Positions 24,770 to 31,116 of a stretch of DNA of 64,000 bases are shown piece by piece. The DNA comes from Mycolicibacterium pulveris. GTDB lineage: Bacteria; Actinomycetota; Actinomycetes; Mycobacteriales; Mycobacteriaceae. The notes below the pieces were generated by a model. The model saw only the letters and a list, made by a program, of their open reading frames with translations, made no database searches and was not told the DNA's origin. The position numbers and the translations under genes were made by a program. Where the stretch lies: the NCBI RefSeq assembly GCF_010725725.1, contig NZ_AP022599.1, positions 3,224,001 through 3,288,000 of the forward strand, in the 5' to 3' direction. Numbering within the stretch: position 1 is the stretch's first letter; each line of letters starts with the position of its first letter.

Positions 24770-25080
24770 TCGCGCAGGTTCATAGCGTCGAACGCGACCA
24801 GTTCGGGGATCCCATCGAAACACCGCAAGGGACAATAGATGTCATCCCCGGCGGTTTATCCGTGGCCCCATTGCTGGATGCAGTGACAGTCACCTCGGGC
24901 CAGATCGGCATCCGGCGCGGCACAACCTCAACCGGCCATGAGCTTGAAGAGGGCGACAAAATCACGCTCCCCACTGGGTACAGGTATGCGTTGCAGGGTC
25001 CTCCGTTATGGGATTACCCGTCGAACCTCACCGGCACCGAGTTCGCGTACCGGTGGTGGCGGGTCGCGCAGTCCAATTAG
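24766..25080 (+). CDS. head-closure (stopper) protein
   Basis: A 104-residue all-beta protein starting at GTG 24766, overlapping the adaptor stop. Short strands such as QVHSVERDQFGDPIETPQGT and LEEGDKITLPTGYRYALQGP resemble the beta-barrel head-closure proteins that seal the filled capsid and receive the tail. Position and size fit. It is the last virion-like gene with a structural match; no tail gene follows. Confidence 0.65.
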   Translation: MIAQVHSVERDQFGDPIETPQGTIDVIPGGLSVAPLLDAVTVTSGQIGIRRGTTSTGHELEEGDKITLPTGYRYALQGPPLWDYPSNLTGTEFAYRWWRVAQSN

Positions 25081-25109
25081 CCGCCGAAAACGTAAGGGAT
25101 ACAGCACCT

Positions 25110-25262
25110 ATGCCTAGAAAAATGCCCAAGCCGCTCGACCCGCGCAAACTGCGGGAAGCCGCCAAGGACGCCTTCGGCCCTCCCAAGGCTGGCAGGAACA
25201 AGCCGAGGCCGCGCATCAGGCTCAAGCCCCCGCCGCGTGTGAGGCGTCGCCGCACGCGATAA
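25110..25262 (+). CDS. small highly basic protein
   Basis: A 50-residue protein rich in Lys, Arg and Pro (MPRKMPKPLDPRKLREAAKD, RIRLKPPPRVRRRRTR). TAAGGGA lies about ten bases before ATG 25110. Nucleic-acid binding or capsid interior packing is possible. No family is recognised. It is the last plus-strand gene of the element. Confidence 0.6.
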   Translation: MPRKMPKPLDPRKLREAAKDAFGPPKAGRNKPRPRIRLKPPPRVRRRRTR

Positions 25263-25271
25263 ATAGAGACA

Positions 25272-25317
25272 ACCGCTGAGTTTATAGGGCCATTACCTCC
25301 CTGGGCGGCTCAGCGGT
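25272..25317. terminator. inverted repeat after the head genes
   Basis: ACCGCTGAG (25272-25280) and CTCAGCGGT (25309-25317) pair perfectly around a 28-base loop that holds a smaller AGGG/CCCT stem. It lies ten bases after the last plus-strand gene of the element; no U-tract follows. Confidence 0.45.
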
Positions 25318-25446
25318 AGGCGCGCCGGGGTTCTGGCTTCCCTGCGCTGCGCCGGGGGTCGATCATTCTCGCGCGTGATCGGCCCCGCCAAACTTTCTAC
25401 GGTTGTCACGCACACCTGTGCGATTTGCCGATGCCGTAGACAGAAA

Positions 25447-25481
25447 CAACCCCCCTTCCGAGCCATGCGGGAGGGGGGTTG
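25447..25481 (-). terminator. strong hairpin terminator between convergent genes
   Basis: CAACCCCCCTTCC and GGGAGGGGGGTTG form a 13-bp stem with one G-T pair and a 9-base loop. Read leftwards it is followed by TTTCTG, so it probably ends the minus-strand gene at 25495. It may also stop the head-gene transcript. Confidence 0.7.
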
Positions 25482-25494
25482 CTCTCGTTGGTGA

Positions 25495-25923
25495 CTAGTG
25501 GGGGAAGCCGTGGAAACAGGAAGCCGATTCTTCACCGGTCTGCACCCGCCCGTCGTCGTCACACAACGGACACGCCACCTGGGCCGCGAAAATGAGGCAA
25601 TCAGCGAAGGCGTCCGTTGGCATCGGCGGGGCACCCTCCAGCGCCTCTAACTCTGCGGGGTCGGCCTCTCGCACGGCGATGGCCGCTGCAACGGCTTCCC
25701 TCGGTGTGAGCGGATCCTCTAGGCCGTCTACGACGATTAGGCCGCGTTCGATGCTGCCGTCGCGGCGCTGCACCCCCCAGACGGAGATGACGGCGGGAAC
25801 ACCCGGCGGTCCGAGGTATGGCCCGCTGTAGAGCCTGAGCCCGTCTGTCCCCCAGTCGCCGACGTTTCTCGCGTGCGGGGGTGGAGGTACATCGTGGTTC
25901 GTGCTGTCAACGGTTGCGGTCAT
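25495..25923 (-). CDS. hypothetical accessory protein next to attR
   Basis: A 142-residue protein on the minus strand. The frame is open back into the tRNA, but ATG 25923 has a perfect AGGAGG six bases upstream, so I start there. A disordered start (DVPPPPHARN) leads into a beta-rich part (LRLYSGPYLGPPGVPAVISV, RGLIVVDGLEDPLTPREAVA) and ends in a CxxC segment (ACPLCDDDGRVQTGE, SCFHGFP). The middle recalls small actinophage proteins of unknown role. It has its own strong translation start and terminator, as cargo genes at the edge of prophages and satellites often have. Confidence 0.65.
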   Translation of the reverse strand: MTATVDSTNHDVPPPPHARNVGDWGTDGLRLYSGPYLGPPGVPAVISVWGVQRRDGSIERGLIVVDGLEDPLTPREAVAAAIAVREADPAELEALEGAPPMPTDAFADCLIFAAQVACPLCDDDGRVQTGEESASCFHGFPH

Positions 25924-25960
25924 GGTGCCTCCTAGGTTGGAGTCACACCGAAACGACCAG

Positions 25961-25978
25961 TTGCGCGAATCTTGTGCA
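25961..25978 (+). repeat. candidate integrase arm-type sites, right end
   Basis: TTGCGCGAATCTTGTGCA differs from 15326-15343 in only three of 18 positions, same orientation and same 11-base period of two half-sites. It lies 25 bases left of the attR core. Confidence 0.55.
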
Positions 25979-25990
25979 GAGACACGTTTG

Positions 25991-25999
25991 CGCAGGTCA
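25991..25999 (-). repeat. CGCAGGTCA repeat beside attR
   Basis: An exact copy of the repeat clustered before terL, placed four bases before the attR core and next to the right arm-type site. Confidence 0.5.
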
Positions 26000-26003
26000 A
26001 ACA

Positions 26004-26028
26004 GTGCCCCCGGCAGGATTCGAACCTG
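26004..26028. repeat. attR: attR core of the integrated element (25-bp direct repeat)
   Basis: Identical to 15181-15205. It covers the acceptor 3' strand, T loop and most of the T stem of the tRNA-Arg(CCU) gene. Integration here keeps the tRNA intact, as usual for tyrosine integrases using tRNA 3' ends. Confidence 0.92.
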
Positions 26029-26077
26029 CGACACCGGCTTTAGGAGAGCCGTGCTCTATCCCCTGAGCTACGAGGGC
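26005..26077 (-). tRNA. tRNA-Arg (anticodon CCU)
   Basis: A 73-base cloverleaf read on the minus strand. The acceptor stem GCCCTCG/CGGGGGC has one G-T pair, D arm GCTC/GAGC, anticodon stem CGGCT/AGCCG with loop CTCCTAA (anticodon CCU at 26042-26044), T arm GCAGG TTCGAAT CCTGC, and discriminator A. No CCA is encoded. The 3' end is the integration site of the neighbouring element. Confidence 0.95.
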
Positions 26078-26106
26078 GCGACCGCACGGAGCTTACCGAA
26101 AGGCCG

Positions 26107-26928
26107 TCAGCGCAGTTCCGCGATCACCTTGGCGAACGCCTCGGCATGGCGCTGCTGCACGGTGATGTAGGTGACGCCGTAGGTTTCACGATAGCCCCGA
26201 ATGACGTCGGCGATCTCCTTCGTCGACCCCGACAACACCGCCGGTGTGCGCAGCAATTCCTCGTCGGACAGCGCGGGCAGGAACTGCCGCGTGATCGACA
26301 TGTCCGGCAGGCCCGAATCGTCGGTGGGCATCGCGGTGACGGCGAGGTTGAGCTCCAACTCGTCGAAACGCGCACCGGCGGCCTCCCGGACGAACGTGAT
26401 GCGGTCGGCCAGCGGGTCGAAATCGGGCCCGACGGGTGCGCCGCCGGTCAGCCCGATGATGTGCGCCCGCCGCGCCGCCAGCGTGAGCAGCTTGTCGCCG
26501 TTGCCTGCGATCAGGATCGGGACGTCGGGCACGTGCTCGTGAAAGTGTTCGGTCACGTGGCCCAGCCAGGCGACCCGCTGCCCGGGCGTCGGGAACGGCA
26601 GCTCGGCCTGCTCGAACTCCTCCTTGACGTATCCGGCGCCCAGGCCCAGCTCGAAGCGCCCGCCGGACAGATCGCGCAGCGAGGTGACGTCACGGGCCAG
26701 CAGCGCGGGCCGGTAGAAACCGGCGTTGAGCACGAACGTGCCGACGCGCAGCCGCTCGGTGGCCAGCGCGGCCGCGGTGAGCATGGGAAACGGTGCGGTG
26801 GTGTAGAGGTGGTCGGCCATGTGCAGGACGTCATAGCCCATGTCCTCGACGCGGCGGGCGAAATCCTGCACCGACTGTCGGCGTCGGCCAACCTGAAGCC
26901 CCACGCCGAACCGGAAGTCCTTGGCCAT
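26107..26928 (-). CDS. LLM-class F420-dependent oxidoreductase
   Basis: A 273-residue luciferase-like monooxygenase-fold protein. It shows KDFRFGVGLQVGRRRQSVQD, VLHMADHLYT near residue 35, LRVGTFVLNAGFYRPALLAR near 65, LSGGRFELGLGAGYVKEEFE near 88 and VPILIAGNGDKLLTLAARRA near 135, the TIGR03621-like mycobacterial family. ATG 26928 was chosen; the frame is open far upstream without likeness. The coenzyme is probably F420 (family knowledge); the substrate is unknown. Confidence 0.88.
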   Translation of the reverse strand: MAKDFRFGVGLQVGRRRQSVQDFARRVEDMGYDVLHMADHLYTTAPFPMLTAAALATERLRVGTFVLNAGFYRPALLARDVTSLRDLSGGRFELGLGAGYVKEEFEQAELPFPTPGQRVAWLGHVTEHFHEHVPDVPILIAGNGDKLLTLAARRAHIIGLTGGAPVGPDFDPLADRITFVREAAGARFDELELNLAVTAMPTDDSGLPDMSITRQFLPALSDEELLRTPAVLSGSTKEIADVIRGYRETYGVTYITVQQRHAEAFAKVIAELR

Positions 26929-27045
26929 CACCAGATCGTATGTGCCCCGCCCGAAAGAGAAGGTTTGACGGGCGTCGGCGCGGGGCAATACTCCTGCCGC
27001 CGACTCTGACCCCCGGAGTCCCACGAACCGAAGGACTTTCTGCCC

Positions 27046-27084
27046 GATCCGGCCCGTCGTGAACTCGTTCCGACGGGCCGGATC
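27046..27084. promoter_or_regulatory. 14-bp perfect hairpin directly before the ybdK-type gene
   Basis: GATCCGGCCCGTCG (27046-27059) and CGACGGGCCGGATC (27071-27084) pair perfectly with an 11-base loop, ending 12 bases before ATG 27097. No ribosome site stands between. It could be an attenuator, an operator, or a repeat inserted at the gene start. Confidence 0.6.
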
Positions 27085-27096
27085 AATACCTCCACC

Positions 27097-28197
27097 ATGG
27101 CCACTCATCCCACGTTCGGCGTCGAAGAGGAGTTCCTGCTCGCCGACCCGACATCCGGCGAACCCGTCCCGGTCAACGTCGAGACGGCTCGCCGTGCCGC
27201 CGAGCGCGGAGTGAAGCTGCAACTCGAGCTCACCAGCTGCCAGGTCGAAACCACCAGCGACGTCTTCGGCGGCAGCCGCGAACTGCGCGAGCACCTGCTG
27301 ACGCTGCGCCGCGCGGCCACCGATGCCGCCGAGGCCAGCGGGGCGCAACTGCTCGCTGTCGGGCTGCCGCCCGCGGTGCCGCACCAGTTTCCGATCACCG
27401 ACACCGCCCGCTACCGGCAGATCGGCGAACGGTTCGGCATGATCGCTCACGAGCAGGGCATCTGCGGATGCCACGTGCACGTGGCGGTGCCGAGCCGCGA
27501 GGCCGCGATCCGGGTGAGCAACCGGCTGCGGCCCTGGCTTCCGACGCTGCTTGCGCTGACCGCCAATTCGGCGGTGTACCGCAACACCGACACCGGCTAC
27601 GCCAGCTGGCGCAGCGTACTGTGGGCGCGCTGGCCCAGCGCCGGGCCGCCGCCGCACTTCGACTCGGTCGACGAGTACGACGCCGTCGTCGCGATGCTGC
27701 GCAACGCCGGCGCGGTGCTCGACGACGGCATGGTCTATTGGGACGTACGCCCGTCGGCCACCTTCCCGACCGTCGAGGTGCGGGTGGCCGACGTGCCGGC
27801 CACGGTGGCCGAGACGGTGCTGCTGGCGATGTTGGTCAGGGCGACGGTGATGACGGCCCTCGACGAGGAGCGTGAAGGCCAACCGGTGCTGCCGCTGACG
27901 GCGCACGCGCTCAAGGCCGCGTATTGGAAGTCGGCCCGCGACGGCCTCGACGGCGAGGCGGTCGATCTGTCAGAGGGCCATCACAGCGTGCCCGCGCGGC
28001 TGCTGCTGGACCGCCTCGTCGATCGCGTCCGCCCGGCGCTGGAGGCGGTCGGTGACTTCGACGCCGTCACCGAGGAACTGGCCCGCGTCACCGAGCAGGG
28101 CAACGGCGCCATGCGCCAGCGACGCGCGTACCAGCGCCGCCACGACGTCGCCGACGTCATCGCGGAGGCCGCCGCGGCCACCACCGCCGGCTGTTAG
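27097..28197 (+). CDS. ybdK: carboxylate-amine ligase, YbdK/glutamate-cysteine ligase 2 family
   Basis: A 366-residue ATP-grasp-like GCS2 protein: THPTFGVEEEFLLADPTSGE at the start, LELTSCQVETTSDV near 47, HEQGICGCHVHVAVPSREAA near 120, PTLLALTANSAVYRNTDTGY near 150 and SATFPTVEVRVADVPAT near 225. This matches the Rv0433 type. YbdK proteins form gamma-glutamyl amides weakly with cysteine; in mycobacteria, which use mycothiol, the true product is unclear. It is convergent with the next gene, which contains gamma-glutamyl-processing domains. Confidence 0.9.
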   Translation: MATHPTFGVEEEFLLADPTSGEPVPVNVETARRAAERGVKLQLELTSCQVETTSDVFGGSRELREHLLTLRRAATDAAEASGAQLLAVGLPPAVPHQFPITDTARYRQIGERFGMIAHEQGICGCHVHVAVPSREAAIRVSNRLRPWLPTLLALTANSAVYRNTDTGYASWRSVLWARWPSAGPPPHFDSVDEYDAVVAMLRNAGAVLDDGMVYWDVRPSATFPTVEVRVADVPATVAETVLLAMLVRATVMTALDEEREGQPVLPLTAHALKAAYWKSARDGLDGEAVDLSEGHHSVPARLLLDRLVDRVRPALEAVGDFDAVTEELARVTEQGNGAMRQRRAYQRRHDVADVIAEAAAATTAGC

Positions 28198-29264
28198 CAG
28201 TAGATCTCGTGCCACGAATGCGCGGTCGTGACGAGCCCCTGCACCAACGCCGACGTGGCCGGCGTAAGGCCGTCGTCGGCGGGCAGCTGGCTGCGCGGGC
28301 TGATGCCGCGCACCCGCGGCGACAGCTCGAGCTGCGCGCCGCCCCCGCGTGTCCGGTTGACCGGGTTGTCCGGGTGTAACCCGCGCAGCTCACGCGGGAT
28401 CGCGTCGAGGTCGGTCACCACCCGGTAGCCGGGTATCTCGAGGTGGTGCGAAAGGTGCTCCGCCAGTGCGCGGTTCCGCCCGCCAGCCAGCAGCTGCGTG
28501 CTGCGGCCGATGCGGCCGTACCCGTGCAGCGAGACCGCGACGTCGACGTGGGACAGGAACTCCGCGAGCCGCTCGGATTCCCGCGCGTGGTACAGCGACG
28601 ACGCCAGGTGGTGCGGATAGCGGTCAGGATGGCGAAGCACGTACAGTGACGCACCGGCGGCGTCCGCGGCCCGCTCGGCGATGACGTCGGTCATCTGTTC
28701 CAAGCCGCCGCCGTGGATGGCCAGAAAGCCGAACCGTGACCGCAGCGTGCTGTGCTCGATCACCCCGGGCTCGGCCAGCAGCTCCGAAAGCGACTGCGGC
28801 GCCGGGGTATTCGCGGCATGAACGGACCGCGGCCAGCCTGCCGGATCCCACCGCCCGAGGAATTCGACCCAGCGCTGCGGCAGGCCGTGATGCAGCGCGC
28901 CGTCGATGATCCGCTCCAGATAGCCGGGCCGCGGCGGACCGGGTTCGACGCGATGGTCGATGTAGACCCAGGCGTCGGCCGGGCCGTGGTCGGTGTGCAC
29001 GGTGAGCCGGTCCCGGCGATATCGCACCGGCACACCTTCGGCGCTGTCCAGGGTGGCCAGGTCGTGATCGGTGAGCCGCCACAGCACGCCGTGCACCACG
29101 GATCCGTCGAACGGTTCGACGGTGGCCACCCCGCGCTCGTTGATCAGCCAGTCGTGGTCGGCGAGCCTGGCCGGGCGCGGATCGACCGCACCGGGACACC
29201 GCAGCGCCATCTGCTGCACGCACAGGTTGGACCCGTACGCGAAGTACGTGTGTTCAGGCGGCAC
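28194..29264 (-). CDS. fusion of gamma-glutamylcyclotransferase-like and poly-gamma-glutamate hydrolase-like domains
   Basis: A 356-residue two-domain protein. Residues 5-125 are a GGCT/AIG2 fold (TYFAYGSNLCVQQMALRCPG; the YGSN loop binds gamma-glutamyl groups). Residues 160-356 match the poly-gamma-glutamate hydrolase family (FLAIHGGGLEQMTDVIAE with His184 and Glu189, VAVSLHGYGR with His247, zinc ligands by family knowledge). Both halves cut gamma-glutamyl bonds. It starts three bases after the mntH stop and overlaps ybdK at the 3' end, so it is transcribed with mntH. Confidence 0.82.
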   Translation of the reverse strand: MPPEHTYFAYGSNLCVQQMALRCPGAVDPRPARLADHDWLINERGVATVEPFDGSVVHGVLWRLTDHDLATLDSAEGVPVRYRRDRLTVHTDHGPADAWVYIDHRVEPGPPRPGYLERIIDGALHHGLPQRWVEFLGRWDPAGWPRSVHAANTPAPQSLSELLAEPGVIEHSTLRSRFGFLAIHGGGLEQMTDVIAERAADAAGASLYVLRHPDRYPHHLASSLYHARESERLAEFLSHVDVAVSLHGYGRIGRSTQLLAGGRNRALAEHLSHHLEIPGYRVVTDLDAIPRELRGLHPDNPVNRTRGGGAQLELSPRVRGISPRSQLPADDGLTPATSALVQGLVTTAHSWHEIYC

Positions 29265-29267
29265 GCC

Positions 29268-30494
29268 TCAGCCCGTCACCGTCAGATAGATCAGTACCAC
29301 GTTCAGCAGGGTAATCATTACGGCGACGATCCAGCCCAGCGCCGTGGTGACGCGGTGGTTGACGTCGTCGCCCATCAACCGGGTATTGCTCGTCAACTGC
29401 ACCAACGGGATCAACGCGAACGGGATTCCGAACGACAGCACCACCTGCGACAACACCAGCGCCCGGCTGGGATCCAGCCCGACCGCAAGGATCACCAACG
29501 CCGGCGTCAGGGTGATCAACCGGCGCAGTAGTAGTGGAATGGCGCGGTGCAGCAGGCCCTGCATGATCATCGCCCCGGCGTAGGCACCCACCGAGGTTGA
29601 CGCCAGGCCCGAGGCCAGCAGACCGATCGCGAACAACAGCGCGACCGTTGTGCCCAGCGCGTTCTCGACCGCCGCGTGCGCCCCTTCGATGGAGTCCGTG
29701 TCCACCTGCCCCTGCAGGTTGGTCGCCGCCACCAGCAGCATCGAGAGGTTCACCGCGCCCGCGACCACCATCGCGATGCCGACGTCCCACCGCGTCGCGC
29801 GCAGCAGCATCCGTCGCATCGGCCCCGCCTCGGGATGCCCGTGGCGGTCTCGGGCCAGACCCGAGTGCAGATACACCGCGTGCGGCATCACGGTGGCCCC
29901 GAGCATCGCAGCGGCCAGCAGCACGCTCTCCGCGCCGGCGAACCGGGGGAGCAGGCCCTCGGCGACCTCGCCTGCCGGCGGCGGCGAGACGAACAGGCTG
30001 GTGAGGAATCCGATCGCGATCACCAGCAGCAGGCCGGTGATGACGCGTTCGAACATCTGCTGGCCGCGCCGGTCCTTGACCACCAGCAGCAGCAGCGACA
30101 CGAATCCGGTGATCACCCCGCCCGTGAGCAGCGGGAGATCGAACAGCAGGTACAGGGCGATGGCCCCGCCGACGACCTCGGCGAGATCGGTTGCCATCGC
30201 GACCAATTCGGCTTGCAGCCAGTACGCCAGCCGGCTGCGTCGACGCATCCGGCCGCCCACCGCCTCGGGCAGCGACATCCCGGTGACCAGACCCAACTTG
30301 GCCGACAGATACTGCACCAGGCAGGCCATGGCGTTGGCCACAACGATGACCCACACCAGCAGGTAGCCGAACTGCGCCCCGGCGCTGACGTTGGCGGCGA
30401 CGTTGCCGGGGTCGACGTAGGCGATCGCAGCGACGAAGGCGGGCCCGAGCAGAATCCAACTCGGCCGCAACCGCACGTCCCGATCGCTTGCCAC
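29268..30494 (-). CDS. mntH: Nramp-family Mn2+/H+ symporter
   Basis: A 408-residue inner-membrane transporter with about eleven membrane helices. The metal-binding signatures are present: FVAAIAYVDPGNVAANVSAG (DPGN in helix 1, Asp28) and LGATVMPHAVYLHSGLA (MPH in helix 6). The length is normal. It imports Mn2+ and perhaps Fe2+. A palindrome overlaps the promoter region, suggesting metal-responsive repression. It heads an operon with the GGCT/PGA-hydrolase fusion. Confidence 0.93.
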   Translation of the reverse strand: MASDRDVRLRPSWILLGPAFVAAIAYVDPGNVAANVSAGAQFGYLLVWVIVVANAMACLVQYLSAKLGLVTGMSLPEAVGGRMRRRSRLAYWLQAELVAMATDLAEVVGGAIALYLLFDLPLLTGGVITGFVSLLLLVVKDRRGQQMFERVITGLLLVIAIGFLTSLFVSPPPAGEVAEGLLPRFAGAESVLLAAAMLGATVMPHAVYLHSGLARDRHGHPEAGPMRRMLLRATRWDVGIAMVVAGAVNLSMLLVAATNLQGQVDTDSIEGAHAAVENALGTTVALLFAIGLLASGLASTSVGAYAGAMIMQGLLHRAIPLLLRRLITLTPALVILAVGLDPSRALVLSQVVLSFGIPFALIPLVQLTSNTRLMGDDVNHRVTTALGWIVAVMITLLNVVLIYLTVTG

Positions 30495-30503
30495 CGCCCC
30501 ACC

Positions 30504-30529
30504 TTTCTATCCGGGGTGTCGAATAGAAA
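30504..30529. promoter_or_regulatory. palindrome upstream of mntH (candidate metal-repressor operator)
   Basis: TTTCTAT (30504-30510)-N12-ATAGAAA (30523-30529), a perfect 7-bp dyad starting ten bases before the mntH start, followed by GTTAGGGTAG, which resembles half of an iron/manganese box. The position fits a repressor site of MntR or IdeR type. Confidence 0.5.
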
Positions 30530-30569
30530 AGTTAGGGTAGACGAAACCTGTCCCGCGGCTATCGGCGGG

Positions 30570-30806
30570 TCACCAACCGAAACCTCCGATGGCGATCACG
30601 AACCCGCCGTACGGCCAGCCCCAGATCTCGTCGGTCACCGTCGGCGAGGTGACGATCTGTGCGCTGCCGTTGGTCTGGCACTGCGTGGTGTTGGGGCCGA
30701 CGTCGACGCATCGCGGCGCGGCTGCGGCCGTCGGCGCCATGGCCACCGAAGCGATGGCAGCTGTGCCTGCGAAAAGCGCTGCAGCACAGCGAATAACGGA
30801 CCGCAT
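30570..30806 (-). CDS. small secreted protein
   Basis: A 78-residue protein with a clear Sec signal (MRSVIRCAAALFAGTAAIAS ... TAAAA-PRC). The mature part has two Cys (RCVDVGPNTTQCQTNG) and a Gly/aromatic end (EIWGWPYGGFVIAIGGFGW). It shares the CVD-x-G ... C pattern and signal style with the next gene upstream, so the two look like diverged paralogues. Function unknown. Confidence 0.75.
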   Translation of the reverse strand: MRSVIRCAAALFAGTAAIASVAMAPTAAAAPRCVDVGPNTTQCQTNGSAQIVTSPTVTDEIWGWPYGGFVIAIGGFGW

Positions 30807-30842
30807 GGCTGGCCTCCTTCGGCCGCGGTTCCCGCATCGGTA

Positions 30843-31103
30843 CTAGGGGAAGAAGAAGCCGTCCCCGCCCCACATGTCGCCCCACGGGCCGATTTCGGCC
30901 GGCGTGGCATCGATCGAGACGTTGCCGGGTGTTGCGCACTCCGTGTCGGAGCCGCCCAGGGCTGCGGAGCCGCCGGTGTCGACGCACTTGGGCAGCAGGT
31001 CTTCCTCACCGCCCTGGGCCGCGGCCGCAGGAGCGAACAGGATGGCTGCGACGACACCGCCCGCAGCGAAAACCGGCGTGAGATAACGAAGGGTGGTCGG
31101 CAT
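30843..31103 (-). CDS. small secreted protein (paralogue of neighbour)
   Basis: An 86-residue protein. ATG 31103 is chosen because AAGGA lies just upstream and a Sec signal begins there (MPTTLRYLTPVFAAGGVVAA ... AAAAQ). The mature part is LLPKCVDTGGSAALGGSDTE-C ... WGDMWGGDGFFFP, with a single Cys pair and a Gly/Phe tail. Function unknown. It lies at the 3' side of the dapB-like gene with 13 bases between. Confidence 0.75.
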   Translation of the reverse strand: MPTTLRYLTPVFAAGGVVAAILFAPAAAAQGGEEDLLPKCVDTGGSAALGGSDTECATPGNVSIDATPAEIGPWGDMWGGDGFFFP

Positions 31104-31116
31104 AGGCACGTCCTTA

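Noticed and set aside
26929..27906. Extension of the LLM oxidoreductase frame to 599 residues
   Set aside because: The added part is antisense to the ybdK-type gene and unlike any protein. The family start is at 26928.
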